A stretch of DNA of 64,000 nucleotides, from contig JANATG010000008.1 in NCBI GenBank assembly GCA_029449235.1, forward strand, positions 558,001-622,000, written 5' to 3'. The notes below the pieces were generated by a model, which saw nothing but the letters and a program-made list of their open reading frames with translations, ran no database searches and was not told the DNA's origin. The first letter of the stretch is position 1. Every line of letters starts with the position of its first letter. Shown here piece by piece: positions 23,783 to 34,262 of this stretch. Position numbers and translations under genes: made by a program. Source of the stretch: Linnemannia schmuckeri (lineage: Eukaryota > Mortierellomycota > Mortierellomycetes > Mortierellales > Mortierellaceae).

Positions 23783-24291
23783 TCTCTCTCTCTTCGCACA
23801 GAAATCAAATCGTATGTGGAGAAAAGGAGAAAAGCGCGGACGAAGAAGAAGGGAGAGAGAGAACGGGGCCCCCTTTTTTTGCCGACCGTTGGAAGCAGTA
23901 ATGGATGATCAGTCCCCAGTTTTAATGGCGAATAAGAAATGATGTCCGGAGCATTAATACCTCCGTCATTATTTTTTTTTATTCTTTTGTCGCTTTTTAC
24001 ATTTTTTTTGTGTGGTTGTGGTGTTTTCTAGTGTTTTTGTGTTTTTCTGTGTTTTATACTTTTTTTGGATTTTTTTGTTTTTGTTTTTGTTGTGTAATCC
24101 AGTGTCCTGCGGTCTGTACTTCTTAGGTGCTGCGAGAAAAAGAAAAGAAAAAGAGCAAACGAGTGTTAGCAGAATGAGATCCACACAAAGACAATCATGA
24201 GCATGTAGCAAAATAAAAAAAGTCCGAATCTTTGTATTACCACGGATGCGTACAAACAGCATGGAAGGACCCTTCTGGAAAAGGATGGTCG

Positions 24292-24636
24292 TCAGTCGTC
24301 CTCAATGGGGTTATTCGCTACAGTGTCGTTGGTCAAGGGAGCAAACCCTCGTGCAATCGCGTCCAGGTCAGGCTCGTCAAAAGTCTCGATAGTATAAGGC
24401 ATCGTCAAGTCTTCATCGTCGTCGTCGTTGTCGTAATCGTCGTCATAGTCGGTACCGTTGACTGTGTAGGTGATGACCCAGAGGGCAACCTGCTCCGACA
24501 CCTCATCCGCCTCTGCCTCACCAGAAGCTTCGGAAACAAAGTGCATGTTTTTGTCTTTGTTGTTGCTGCTGTCGTCATGGCCGCCGGCGTCGTTGTTGAA
24601 GAGAGACGAGAGTTGGGAGTCCTGCTTGAGAGCCAT
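24292..24636 (-). CDS. Acidic two-repeat protein, paralogue 1
   Basis: A single exon of 114 residues, very acidic, with an Asp-rich run at 64-76. Two related motifs are present: SEASGEAEADEVSEQVALWV (35-54) and ETFDEPDLDAIARGFAPL (84-101). The second matches motifs in the paralogues at 29624-29992 and 36639-37022; the first is a diverged version in the same position. The segment DLTMPYTI before motif 2 matches DLYMPYTV in paralogue 2. It lacks a signal peptide and a membrane segment. Upstream, the coding strand has CA and CAA microsatellites and a pyrimidine-rich leader. I do not recognise the family and give no function. Shared length, repeat spacing and composition make it a real gene rather than a chance frame. 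Confidence 0.72.
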   Translation of the reverse strand: MALKQDSQLSSLFNNDAGGHDDSSNNKDKNMHFVSEASGEAEADEVSEQVALWVITYTVNGTDYDDDYDNDDDDEDLTMPYTIETFDEPDLDAIARGFAPLTNDTVANNPIEDD

Positions 24637-24654
24637 TGTGAGGTATGCTTCGTT

Positions 24655-24685
<31 letters not shown>

Positions 24686-26339
24686 GTGTGTGTGTGTGTG
24701 ACGAGAGGTTGTGGAGGAGTATGTTTGTTAATTGTTTTTTGTGTGGAGAAAGAGAGAAAGAAATATCTGAGAGAGCAAGGGAAGGAAGGAAAAATAAACG
24801 ATAGGGAAAGGGTTAGGTAGGACGGTGAGGGCGAGGCAGAGTTAGAGGTAAGGGTGAGGCAGAGTTAGAGGTAAGGGTAAGAAAAAACGATTTTTGAAGA
24901 TGGCAAAAGAAGGACAAGGAGTGAGAAAGAGAGAAGGAAAAGGAAGAAGGAAAAGAAAGAGGGGAATTGAAAGGGAAGAAAGGGCACAGAGAAGAAGCCA
25001 ACGAGAGAGGGTAATGGAGGGTGAGGGTGAAGGGTGGGAAAGATCAGGATGCAATGATGAGGTTAGAGAAAAGAGAGAGAGAAAAAGAAGAGAGAAAAAA
25101 GACGAGAAGAGAGTGAAAAAGTGAGAGAAAAAAGAAGAGAGTAAAAGAAAGTAAAGTCGGAAAAATAAAATAAAATAAAAAAAAAAAAAAAAAAAAAAAA
25201 CGAGAGCACCATAGGCGGGATGAGGTTAATGTAGACCGTTGGGGGAAACGAAGGGTAATTTAGTGCCTGTGCTGTTGTCAGGACAAACAAATGATCCCTT
25301 TTGTCTATGGTACCCCATTTTTTTTCCTCGCATCTTGTCATTGCTCTGCTTCATACATTCTTGCTTTCCGCGAGAGCACGGTAGGATGGTGATGTTAAAT
25401 AACAAAACATATGCGTTTGAGAAAGGAGGATATACAAAAAGAGATTGAGGGTATTCAAAAGAATAAAAAAGAATAAAAAAGGCACTAGCAAGAGAGAGAA
25501 AGGCGCGAGATTACAAAAGAAAAATTCACCACCGAGGTGAAAAAAATGCTCAACTGAAGAAGGGATTGTAAAAAAAAATACTGCATGCACAACTTGGAGC
25601 GATCGGGCCTTATAAAAATAAGGGAATAAAGGGACCACGGACACGTAGAGACGGAGCACACACGCACACACACAAATACAGACAGGATACACGTACAAAA
25701 ACAGACAAGATACACGCACAAACAGGGCATAGACTCATGCGCACATTAAAAAAGAAAGAACATTGCAAGAACTAGCAATGGATGAACGCCAAAGAAAAAA
25801 AAATAGAGAGAACGTGTGGAGGAGATAATAGGAAGCAATTGTATTGTTCAAGACAAAATATGCAATTGAGAGTACTGGAGATGATAGTAATAGAGATAGA
25901 CAGAAGGAGCGAGAGTGAGAGAGAGGTAGTAGCAGTAATGAAAGCAAAGGGAGATAATGCCAAGAGAAAATAGCTGACATAGAGGACGGACAAATAAAAA
26001 TATGAGAGGAAGGTGCGTGACAACAGAAAAACAAGGATGGCAAAGCAACAGATAGCCAAGAGGGGGAAAATTTTCCTTAGCTGCAAGACAATGATGAACA
26101 AGAGGAGCTAATATCCACACAAACTGATAAGGAGAAAAGAGTAATTGCAACAAACGATATACCTGGGATGTAAGGAAGGGATAGAGACAGAAGGTGTGAG
26201 AGTAGAAAAACGAACAAAAGAAAGAAAGAAAAAAAGTAGAGGGAGGAAAAGAGTGGATATACAGAAGATGTAGAGAGTAACAGGGTGAAAAGAAGAATAA
26301 GAACAGGACCAGTAGGAATGGAAGCATCCGCAGTGCCTA
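24637..26339. other. Purine-rich upstream tract of paralogue 1
   Basis: The + strand is very purine-rich over 24740-25190 and again 25440-26330, so the minus (coding) strand is pyrimidine-rich just upstream of paralogue 1. This includes (GTT)n and (GT)n at 24655-24700 and an A run at about 25177-25200. No gene is supported. Confidence 0.5.
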
Positions 26340-26850
26340 CATATTTTCACTACAACAGTGAATTAGGTTAATGCAATTTATTAAAGTACGTCAATAGGAT
26401 CATCTCCGCCAGCACTTGTAAGGGGGCACGAGGACAAAAACAGCATCTATGTGTATCACGAAAGACTTCTCCATTGGCTTCCCTGTTTCCCGTTTTGTTT
26501 TGTTTTTTCTTTTTCTTTCTTCTTTTTCTTTGGCGACAACTCAAAACAAACTAAAGTACCCTCCTTTTAGTTCAATGGTTCTTTGGAGCTTGGAGCTAAA
26601 CACTTCTCCCCCTCCCCCCCTTTTTTTTCTTACCGACGTTCTACTCCGCAACAAATAAAATCAAGCTCAACCAACTACTCATACTCATTCGTTTGTATTT
26701 TAGAAATGAATATGTCAAGAACTAAAAGTTACAAACAAAAAGCAATAATGGTATATGACCTCTCTTTTTCAGTAGCCAATAAGGAGTCAAATGTCGATTT
26801 CACAAGAACAAGCTCCTGTAGAAGTCGAAGGATTTAAAACCTTTCAGGAG

Positions 26851-27600
26851 TTACGCTTTATCACGACGACCGCTCACAACCATACGCCCAACATCCAAAC
26901 AAACGTCGGCAATTAGTCGTTCCAACTTGTTCCCTTTGGCCGTTTCTTGACTGGCATAACTCAGGATTCTCCAAACCGGAATACGCGGATAGGACCTATT
27001 TGTATAGCTCAAGGTGTAGTTGATCATAAAGAAGGACCAAATTTCAAACGCAGGATACCCAAACCCGGTCGATTCGTCCAAAACAATCGTCATTTAAGGA
27101 CCGCGCCGCTACCGCTTTGTTTCCCTCCAGGCACGCCATGACTTAACGAATATAAAGCTTCATAGATTGCATCGTAATCCATGCCAAACACGATATCGCC
27201 TCTTTCAGCTCCACCAAAGCCGATTTGTCAATTCGTACGTGCAATGGACAGGGATTCACCACAATTGGCTCGCAGAATAATACGGTCCATCTGCATCTCG
27301 CGATGTCTAGGGAGAACTCAGATTCTCTCGAGCATGACATCCTGAAGTACTTCCTGACTGATATTGTTGTAACAGACGAACTTGACCAACAAGGAGGTAG
27401 CTTCCAAGACCGATCTGATCGAACCCACCTGACTCCCTCTTCCCCCTTGGAACTCCGACCATAATCAAGGTGCTATAACGTGAGGCTCGACTGGCTCTCC
27501 TCCGGACAGCGGCCGCCAACAATGAGTTGAAAGATGATGACTCGAGGACGAGGTGTGGAATCGGTAGAGAGACCCTGCCGATTCGTTGCACTATTAAGAA
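26851..27600 (-). pseudogene. Decayed gene of unknown family
   Basis: Three minus-strand frames carry protein-like sequence that should be contiguous. These are SFNSLLAAAVRRRASRASR (near 27530), then, after a frame change, PIVVNPCPLHVRIDKSALVE (near 27240), then, after another frame change, GYPAFEIWSFFMINYTLSY and LERLIADVCLDVGRMVVSG (26860-27080). Around 27300-27370 two frames both look coding (LQDVMLERI and VLPRHREMQMDRIILRANC), as expected when frameshifts accumulate. No clean GT-AG introns explain the changes. The family is not recognised. Confidence 0.5.
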
Positions 27601-29623
27601 TATTGCAATTAACGAGAAATGAGTTTTGGAGCATTTGCTACGTTGATTTTGTCGCTTTCCTTTGCTTTGTATGAATCACGATCGTCAATGCACAGTTTAT
27701 TTCATGTATTGTACCTTTCGACTTTTAGGCTCGAGCCCATTCCTCCCCCTTGTTCGTTCTTTTTTTAATCGCCCTTGGTGGAATCTCATTCGGAACCACT
27801 AATTGAAATAGAAAAACATAACCAGGATCACATCAAATACCTATCCATCTGAAAAAAAAAAGTGACAAATAACTCGACAACAACAAAACGAAAATACACT
27901 CTGATACCTTATACGATTATCAAAACCTTGGAATGAGTCAATACGATATCTTTTCACATCTGGACACCTTGAATCAGGATAGGTAGAGTTGTGGATAGCC
28001 AGGGCGTTTTTTGGGGCCACAAATAGCATACCAAGAACTCGACTAGCGCTTAGCTGCGAAACGGCACATATCAGCCTTCTGTCTACCCAGAAGGGTTTGA
28101 GAAGGAGTAGGCGATATAGCGCACGCCCAGGACAACATTTTTTTTTTATTGTTGTTTGTAGAAATCATTGAGGGTCCAAGAGCAAATGCTGCTTTTTTCA
28201 GGAAGAAGATCGGAGAAGGAATAAAAAAAGGTAGGAGGATGGGATGAGTTTATTTATGCAATAAAGAAGCTTGAGAGCGGCAGGTCACGCATACAAGCGT
28301 GTACCATCAAATAGGCCGCCATGATTGGCATTGATACAAAAAAAATACTACATGGTCACGCTGTATACAACTACTGTAGACAAGCAAAATAAAGGCATGA
28401 AGGGATCATCGGAGAACAAAAAAAAGAAAAGAATATCAGCAAGAAACACATACCAAAAAAAAGCACTACTCCAACATAATAAAACGAGCAATTCACAGGG
28501 ATCATGAACTAGGAAAAAAAAAAAAGAAGACAAGTCGAACAGGGGACCAGGAACCAAAAGAATGAAAATACCCCCGCGGAATTATAAAAAAATGACAGTG
28601 TGTCCATCTTCTTAAAAGGTCATGAGTCCATCCATAAGTCGAGAAGGAGGGAGGCGGAGTATGGAAGCGAAGGTGAATCAGGGGTTGTCATTAGTTGCTA
28701 AGAGAGCCTTTCGTGCTTTCTTTTATAATTCTTCTCTCTTGTGTCGCAGATTACGACCATTGACTAAGGCGAGGGTTTCTACAGAGCTAGAAAGTATCGG
28801 ATTGAACTTGTAGAGTTATTACAAAAGGGCGGAGAGAGCCCAACAAAAAAAGGCCGAAAGGAAGTAAACTGAATTGAACGCACCAACTATCCAAACCAAT
28901 CAAAAAAACAAACACAACTCAGTATATATACTTAGACGTATTTGGATATGTATGATCAGGAATTACTGAATAGAACAATCATGCAGCGCAAGTCTCAATA
29001 ACTCCCACTGATGGTTATGGGAGCCGCTTCTTTTTGTTAATTACTCCCCCCACGTTTTGTATAGTTTCCCTTTTCTTTTCATTGCTCTCAATAACCACGT
29101 TTTTGTATTTTGCTTTGTTTTTTTTCTCTCCTTCATTTTACTCTCATGGCTCAATCTTTTTACTTTCACTTCATACACACATCCAGACAGGATTGTCATG
29201 CAAGCTAGCCTCCCCTTCATGGCCTGTACACCGCTCATCTACTAATACAGCCTAACAAGTATCTGCAGCGTATGTGCCAAAGTAAGGAGTGAGGGGGAGA
29301 AAGGGAGACAAAAAATTACCCCCCCTTTTTTCAATAACTGTCAGAAGTACCAATACATCGATCGTCAGTCTGCTTTTTCGTCAATGCCGCATAGGTGGTG
29401 GTGTTCCGAATGCCAGGGCCTCCTTTTTTTTTTTGTTCTTTCTCAATGTAAGGGCAATGATAAGACGCGCTTCGTGAGTCCTATGAGAAATCAGATCAGT
29501 AAGGAAAGAAAGGAACAAACTAACTAAGCAACACAAATTGATAGAGTAGTACAGATCAAAAAGAAAACATGAAGAAAAAAAAGTCCGGTGCTTAATATTA
29601 CCATATACAATTATAAGAAGGAC
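27601..29623. other. Intergenic, no gene seen
   Basis: About 2 kb of AT-rich sequence with many A and T runs and only short frames. A piece about 50 bases 3' of paralogue 2 (AAAAAAAAGTCCGG, then TATTACCA) resembles the same position 3' of paralogue 1 (about 24215-24241). Confidence 0.5.
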
Positions 29624-29992
29624 TCAACGAGGCTGGTCATGATCATCGTTCAAAACCATAAGGGCGACCTGCCGCGTAACCTCATCCAGGTCTGGCTCGT
29701 CGTATTCCTTAACCGTGTAGGGCATGTACAAGTCCTCGTCTTCGACGTAATCGTAGTCATTATCGTCATCAGTTTGAATGTCATTTTCCAATGCCAGGTT
29801 AATGGCCAAGAGGGCAATCTGAAGTGCAATCTCGTCGAGATCTGGCTCGCCAAAGCTCATGATAGAGGACGACATATCCATGTCGTCGTAATCGCCATAG
29901 TTATAATCGCCATAGTCATAATCGCCGTTGTCGTAGACATCGTACAAACTGTTGTCGAAGAGTGGAACTTGATGTTCGTACTCGTGCGCCAT
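29624..29992 (-). CDS. Acidic two-repeat protein, paralogue 2
   Basis: A single exon of 122 residues. An N-terminal part rich in Asp, Tyr and Gly (DYDYGDYNYGDYDDMD) precedes motif 1, MSFGEPDLDEIALQIALLAI (45-64). An acidic spacer leads to motif 2, KEYDEPDLDEVTRQVALMVL (95-114). The two motifs are 50 residues apart, as in paralogue 1. The region around motif 1 (MDMSSSIMSFGEPDLDEIAL) is nearly identical to paralogue 3. The motif is amphipathic: an acidic turn, then a short helix with hydrophobic residues at i, i+3/4. There is no signal peptide. Function is unknown. Confidence 0.75.
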   Translation of the reverse strand: MAHEYEHQVPLFDNSLYDVYDNGDYDYGDYNYGDYDDMDMSSSIMSFGEPDLDEIALQIALLAINLALENDIQTDDDNDYDYVEDEDLYMPYTVKEYDEPDLDEVTRQVALMVLNDDHDQPR

Positions 29993-32083
29993 CGTGAATA
30001 ATTATTTTTTTGTGGCTGCGTGACGAAGGATATAGAGTTCTTAGGATGTATGTGTCAGGTGTGAAAGAGGTGTCAATTTTGGGGTGATGGAAACGATATA
30101 CGAATTATGTGTCACTATCAAGAAGATGCACAAAGAAATAGTGGTGATGGATGAAGGGGCAAAAAAGATGACGGCGGGGAATGAGGGATGAGAAAGGCGG
30201 GAATAAGAATTGCTATGGATGCAAACTAAACGGGTAAAAGAAGAGGATGTGGTATAAGAACGAAGAAAAAAAATAGGAACAGGGATCAGAAAGGGATAAG
30301 TTGTGGAAGTGACAGAAAGGAAGAGCAAGAGAATCAGACGAAGAAAAAAAAGAAAAAGAGGAGGGATATGATGCGGCTGCGAGGGGTCCAGAGATGTGAC
30401 ATAGGCAAGAGGATCGTTGTTGGTGAACAGACAGGACGAGGAAAGAGAGGATGAGTAAGGAAAAGGAGAGTATGGAAGAAATACAAGGTCAGAGGAGAGA
30501 TATTGATGGCGAGAAGAGTGGAGAGGATAAGCAAAGGAAATCTTATGAAGGGATAAGGAGAGAGGGAGGGAGGGAGGGAAAAGGAAGGCGAAAGTATGTA
30601 AAAAATGGTTTGCTATGGATGAGAACGAATGAATGAATGAATAAATTAATAGCGGCGAATGAATAAATGAATGGGTGGTGAATGAATAAAATGAATGGAT
30701 GGCGAATGAATTGAAACAGAATAGAGGAGTGGAAATGTGGATAAAAATTATGACAAGGATAAATGCGCACGGTTGTGCCTCGGAGAGATTGAAAGAGGAG
30801 GTGCGGCGGAAGAAAAATGAGAAGAGGAGACTTGGAGAGAGATGAAGAGGCCAAGCGGGAAGAAAGTGAGAGCATAAGCATCAGTTATGAACGACACAAA
30901 CAAACACGAGGACACTGATTTGTTTCCCGTCGTCGTGCTTCGCCGAGCCCATTCTGTAATTGATCCAAGTCTCTGCCTTACCTTCCATCTCTCTCTTTCC
31001 TCTCTCCTACCCGGGACAAGGTCGCTCTTTTAACCAGACCACGTTGCTTGTTTTAATTTCCCATGTATGACTGCCACCCACGCTCACTTGGATGAATTTT
31101 CCTGATATCAGCTTTTAACGGTCGGTTGGCAACAAATTCCTTCATTATTACAGCTTACACTAGGACCCCTTATTTTCATTTCCCATACATATCCCCCGTT
31201 ATCTTTTTTTTTTTTGCGGTTCTCCTCAAAAAAGTCACACCTTTTCTTTGGCGTGGTCCAATGTGTACAGAAAAAATTTCGTCTCGATCTTTCAGAGTTA
31301 CTGTTCATCATAGTAGCCAATTAATAGCTCTTGCACATCCTCCTGCCTCTAGACATTGTAGCACCTGTTTTATCATCAGCGTCAGTATGTTCCATTCTTA
31401 TAAACGATAACAGCAGCAAAAAAAAAAAAAAGATTTCCAACAGGGGTATTGCTTTCAATGGTACGCAACGAGAAATACATATGCATGCACTCACTGTGCA
31501 TGTACGCTGGATTTTGGAGGAGGGAGGGGTGGGAAGAACGAAACGTAGCTTTTACCACACGAGACGTGGTCAAATTTTAAATAGTGCGACCATTGCTTTC
31601 ATGCGTTGAAAATTCACTGCCCTCAATAATGTGCATTCACTCCTCCGAATCACCGACGCAAAAATAAACAACGATTGAAAAAGGTTGATCATGCATAACA
31701 AACATACAGTAAAGAAGCGATTCCCGGTGGAGGCGATTGTTGTGTATGTCAAGTAACATCCTCAAATTGTTGATGTGTCCAAACCCAATCTTTTTTTTTT
31801 TGGCACCAAACTCATATGGAAGGGTTCGGTCGAAGTGAGACAGGGTGGGCTCGATGGCGAAACGTTAGGGGAGGATGAAGATGAGAGGGTGTTGTTGTGT
31901 TGAGTGAGTCCTTGATCAGGCTTGTATTGCTTGCGGCCGTAGAGGCCGCGCCAAGGTCATGATATTCTTTAAAATAGTAAATTGAATTGATTTTCCATTG
32001 TAATACTGAAACAAGAAAAGTCACCTCATGCGGAAGATGAATCAAGTTGACATTCAACCCTTCATCACTCCATCAGCCTCACT
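29993..32083. other. Purine-rich upstream tract of paralogue 2 and leader-like sequence
   Basis: 30000-30890 is strongly purine-rich on the + strand, with GAAT-type short repeats at 30625-30720. At 31820-31930, minus-strand sequence with TGATCAAGGACTCACTCAAC resembles 22080-22160. No gene is supported. Confidence 0.5.
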
Positions 32084-34262
32084 ATGTTCAACAATACCAT
32101 AGTCGACTCCAACCCAATTACCCCAGAACGACCTTCTTACTGGCAAGCCCGAAGAACAACCCCTACATCTAGCCCACGTAGTGGGCGTATTTCTGGTCGT
32201 TCCCCTGGATATGGAGGCAAACTCAAAAGGTAGTTCTACAAATCACCAACATGTTCGCTACTATCCATCACGACCTGACGTCTCCATGGTATTATCACCC
32301 CAAACCCATTCATGGTTGATGCTATGGACGAGGACCATCTTCCTTCCGCTACTTTCAAATCAAACCCGTACCGCCCAAGTTTCCTAATCGTATCAAGGCC
32401 GCTATTTTTCACGAGGAGTATTGCATTCTCGGACAGGTATTTCTTGCCCTGATCAATACACCTCAAGTGGTCTATGGCTGGTTCCAAGATCTAGGGGAGG
32501 ACTCGAAGGGTGCTTGCGATACCGCTCGTTCTCTGATGACGGTGACTGGGCTGGGAAGGAAAACATGCTTAGGTGCAATACAGATGACTAGGAACGGTGG
32601 AGAGGTGAGTGTAACTCCAATGAACATCTTTCCTATTTTTTATGCATGCCAAACACTAACTCCACCCTCTTTTTTTATAGGCCCCTGTTTCGACATGAAC
32701 TGGTCGTATTCCAAAGAAAGACGAGACATTGATGGTGAAGGTCCATGGGATTGTTGAGCAAACCAACAGGGAGAGGGCTGCCAACTTGACAAATATTGTA
32801 TGCAACATATTGGAGCATAAACACGGAATAAACCTCTTCAAATGCACAGTCAATCGCCGTATGGAAGGCATTTGTTATTGGGGAACAGGTGTGCGCAAGA
32901 ACATTGATCATGACTCTACCAAGGATGTCGCATATCGCCATAAGTATCTCGAACATCGCCTCGCCAATCTCACAGACAACTCGCCAAAGACGGCAACCAA
33001 AGGTGGATCCCAAAGCACCCAGAGGTGTTCCTGGACAAGTCCTATTGCCACCTTGATCATACCGCCCCTGCCCGCTGGATTATTCCTGGAATACCTATTG
33101 CTGAGTCTGGTCGGGGCTCACTGTTGGTTATATTTGCTGCATTCGTGGTGTGGTACGACAAGGACAAGGAGGAAATGAGGTCCAAGTTCGTCAACGGGAG
33201 TGTGTATGTCTGGCCATCAATCTGAAAAGCGCATACCAAATCAGGACGAGCCACCAAGAGCCTTTTCAACAAGGAAATATGGAACGGTGTCCCCCCAGAG
33301 ATCAAAGCCGCAGGAATCGTAGCCCCAACAAACAACAGCCATGACAATTTTACTGCTCTTTTGTTCAACAGTCTCTTCATTCGTATCTGTAAGAGTTTGC
33401 AAGGCATGGGCTTGGGGAACTGCCGTATTCATTTGGATGGTGCGTCGTACCACTTTCACAAGACGGCAGCTAAACCAACAGGCATTGCCAAGCTGGAGCA
33501 CCTCAGAGAGTGGGCTGACAAGCCTGATGTCAAGGCGTGGTTGAATAAGGAGAATTGGCACATCCCTGATAATCCGAGGAGAAAGGACATCGAGCCCCAT
33601 GTCAAAGCCTACGTTTGAGCCTCGACCTGGACCATCTATGCCATTGCCGAGCAGTACGGTGGACATGTTATCCGTAAGACACCCCCTACCATTGTAAGTT
33701 GCAGCCGATGGAAAAGATTTGGGCCTGAGTCAAGAACAAGGTGGCAGCCACGAACAATGGCCGATACCCCCCCCCCCCCTCTCTCTCTCTCTCAAGAGAA
33801 CTCTTATCCATCTCTTCTTTACCATTCCGGAATCAACATTTCTCGGCGTCTGGAATGATAGCATAAGGCAGGGTATACAGAACTGGACTGCAGCTGAAAA
33901 GGAGAAGGCAGAAAAGATAAAAATCGAAAGACCTACGACCCAAGGTGACAACAACCACAGCAACAACGACGCCAACAACGATAACGCCAATAGCGACAAC
34001 AATATATTTGATGACGAGGTAATCCTCGGGGATCTGTTCGAAAACATGTGGGCACTGACATTGGATTTCATCAACAACTAGGAAAACATCGACAATCATG
34101 TACAATTTGATAAAACTCCCGATAGTAAGGACGACGCAGATGCAGAAGTCGACCCCGATATTGGTGAGGAGGAAGAAGATGAACCACTTCTTGACAACAG
34201 AAATGCTCAACGCAACCTTCGGTTGTCTCTTGCCTTCCTTCTCAACCCAAGTGCAAAATAAA
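32084..34262 (+). mobile_element. Degenerate DDE transposase (Tc1/mariner-like)
   Basis: The coding sequence is broken by several frameshifts and stops but can be followed across 2 kb. It starts MFNNTIVDSNPITPERPSY; then KFPNRIKAAIFHEEYCILG; then, after a GT-AG intron (about 32607-32681), GRIPKKDETLMVKVHGIVEQ. The catalytic landmarks are all present in pieces: EVFLDKSYCHLDH (first Asp near 33034), RIHLDGASYHFHKT (second Asp near 33437) and YHCKLQPMEKIWA (Glu near 33712, followed by an in-frame stop). The C-terminal part, ESTFLGVWNDSIRQGIQ plus an acidic tail, follows a poly-C/(TC)n tract. Three acidic residues in this order and context are typical of the DDE superfamily. No terminal inverted repeats were found by eye. 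The element is inactive. Confidence 0.75.
33767..33793. repeat. C13 run followed by (TC)n
   Basis: A poly-C and CT microsatellite inside the transposase remnant, in the same arrangement as at 23767. Confidence 0.85.

Larger units (their letters stand above)
20320..24291. other. Gene-poor accessory region, left part
   Basis: About 4 kb with no confident gene. A minus-strand frame at 21574-21819 (81 residues) is preceded by an acceptor-like TTTTTAG, but I cannot support it. Minus-strand leader-like sequence at about 22030-22160 resembles 31820-31930. The block at 22340-22900 resembles parts of 34500-35050. There is poly-C at 23767-23782. Confidence 0.5.

Noticed and set aside
24232..24804. 190-residue + strand Val-rich frame
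   Set aside because: It is antisense to acidic paralogue 1; Asp codons read backwards give Val and Ile.
29588..30001. 137-residue + strand Val/Ile-rich frame
   Set aside because: It is antisense to acidic paralogue 2 for the same reason.
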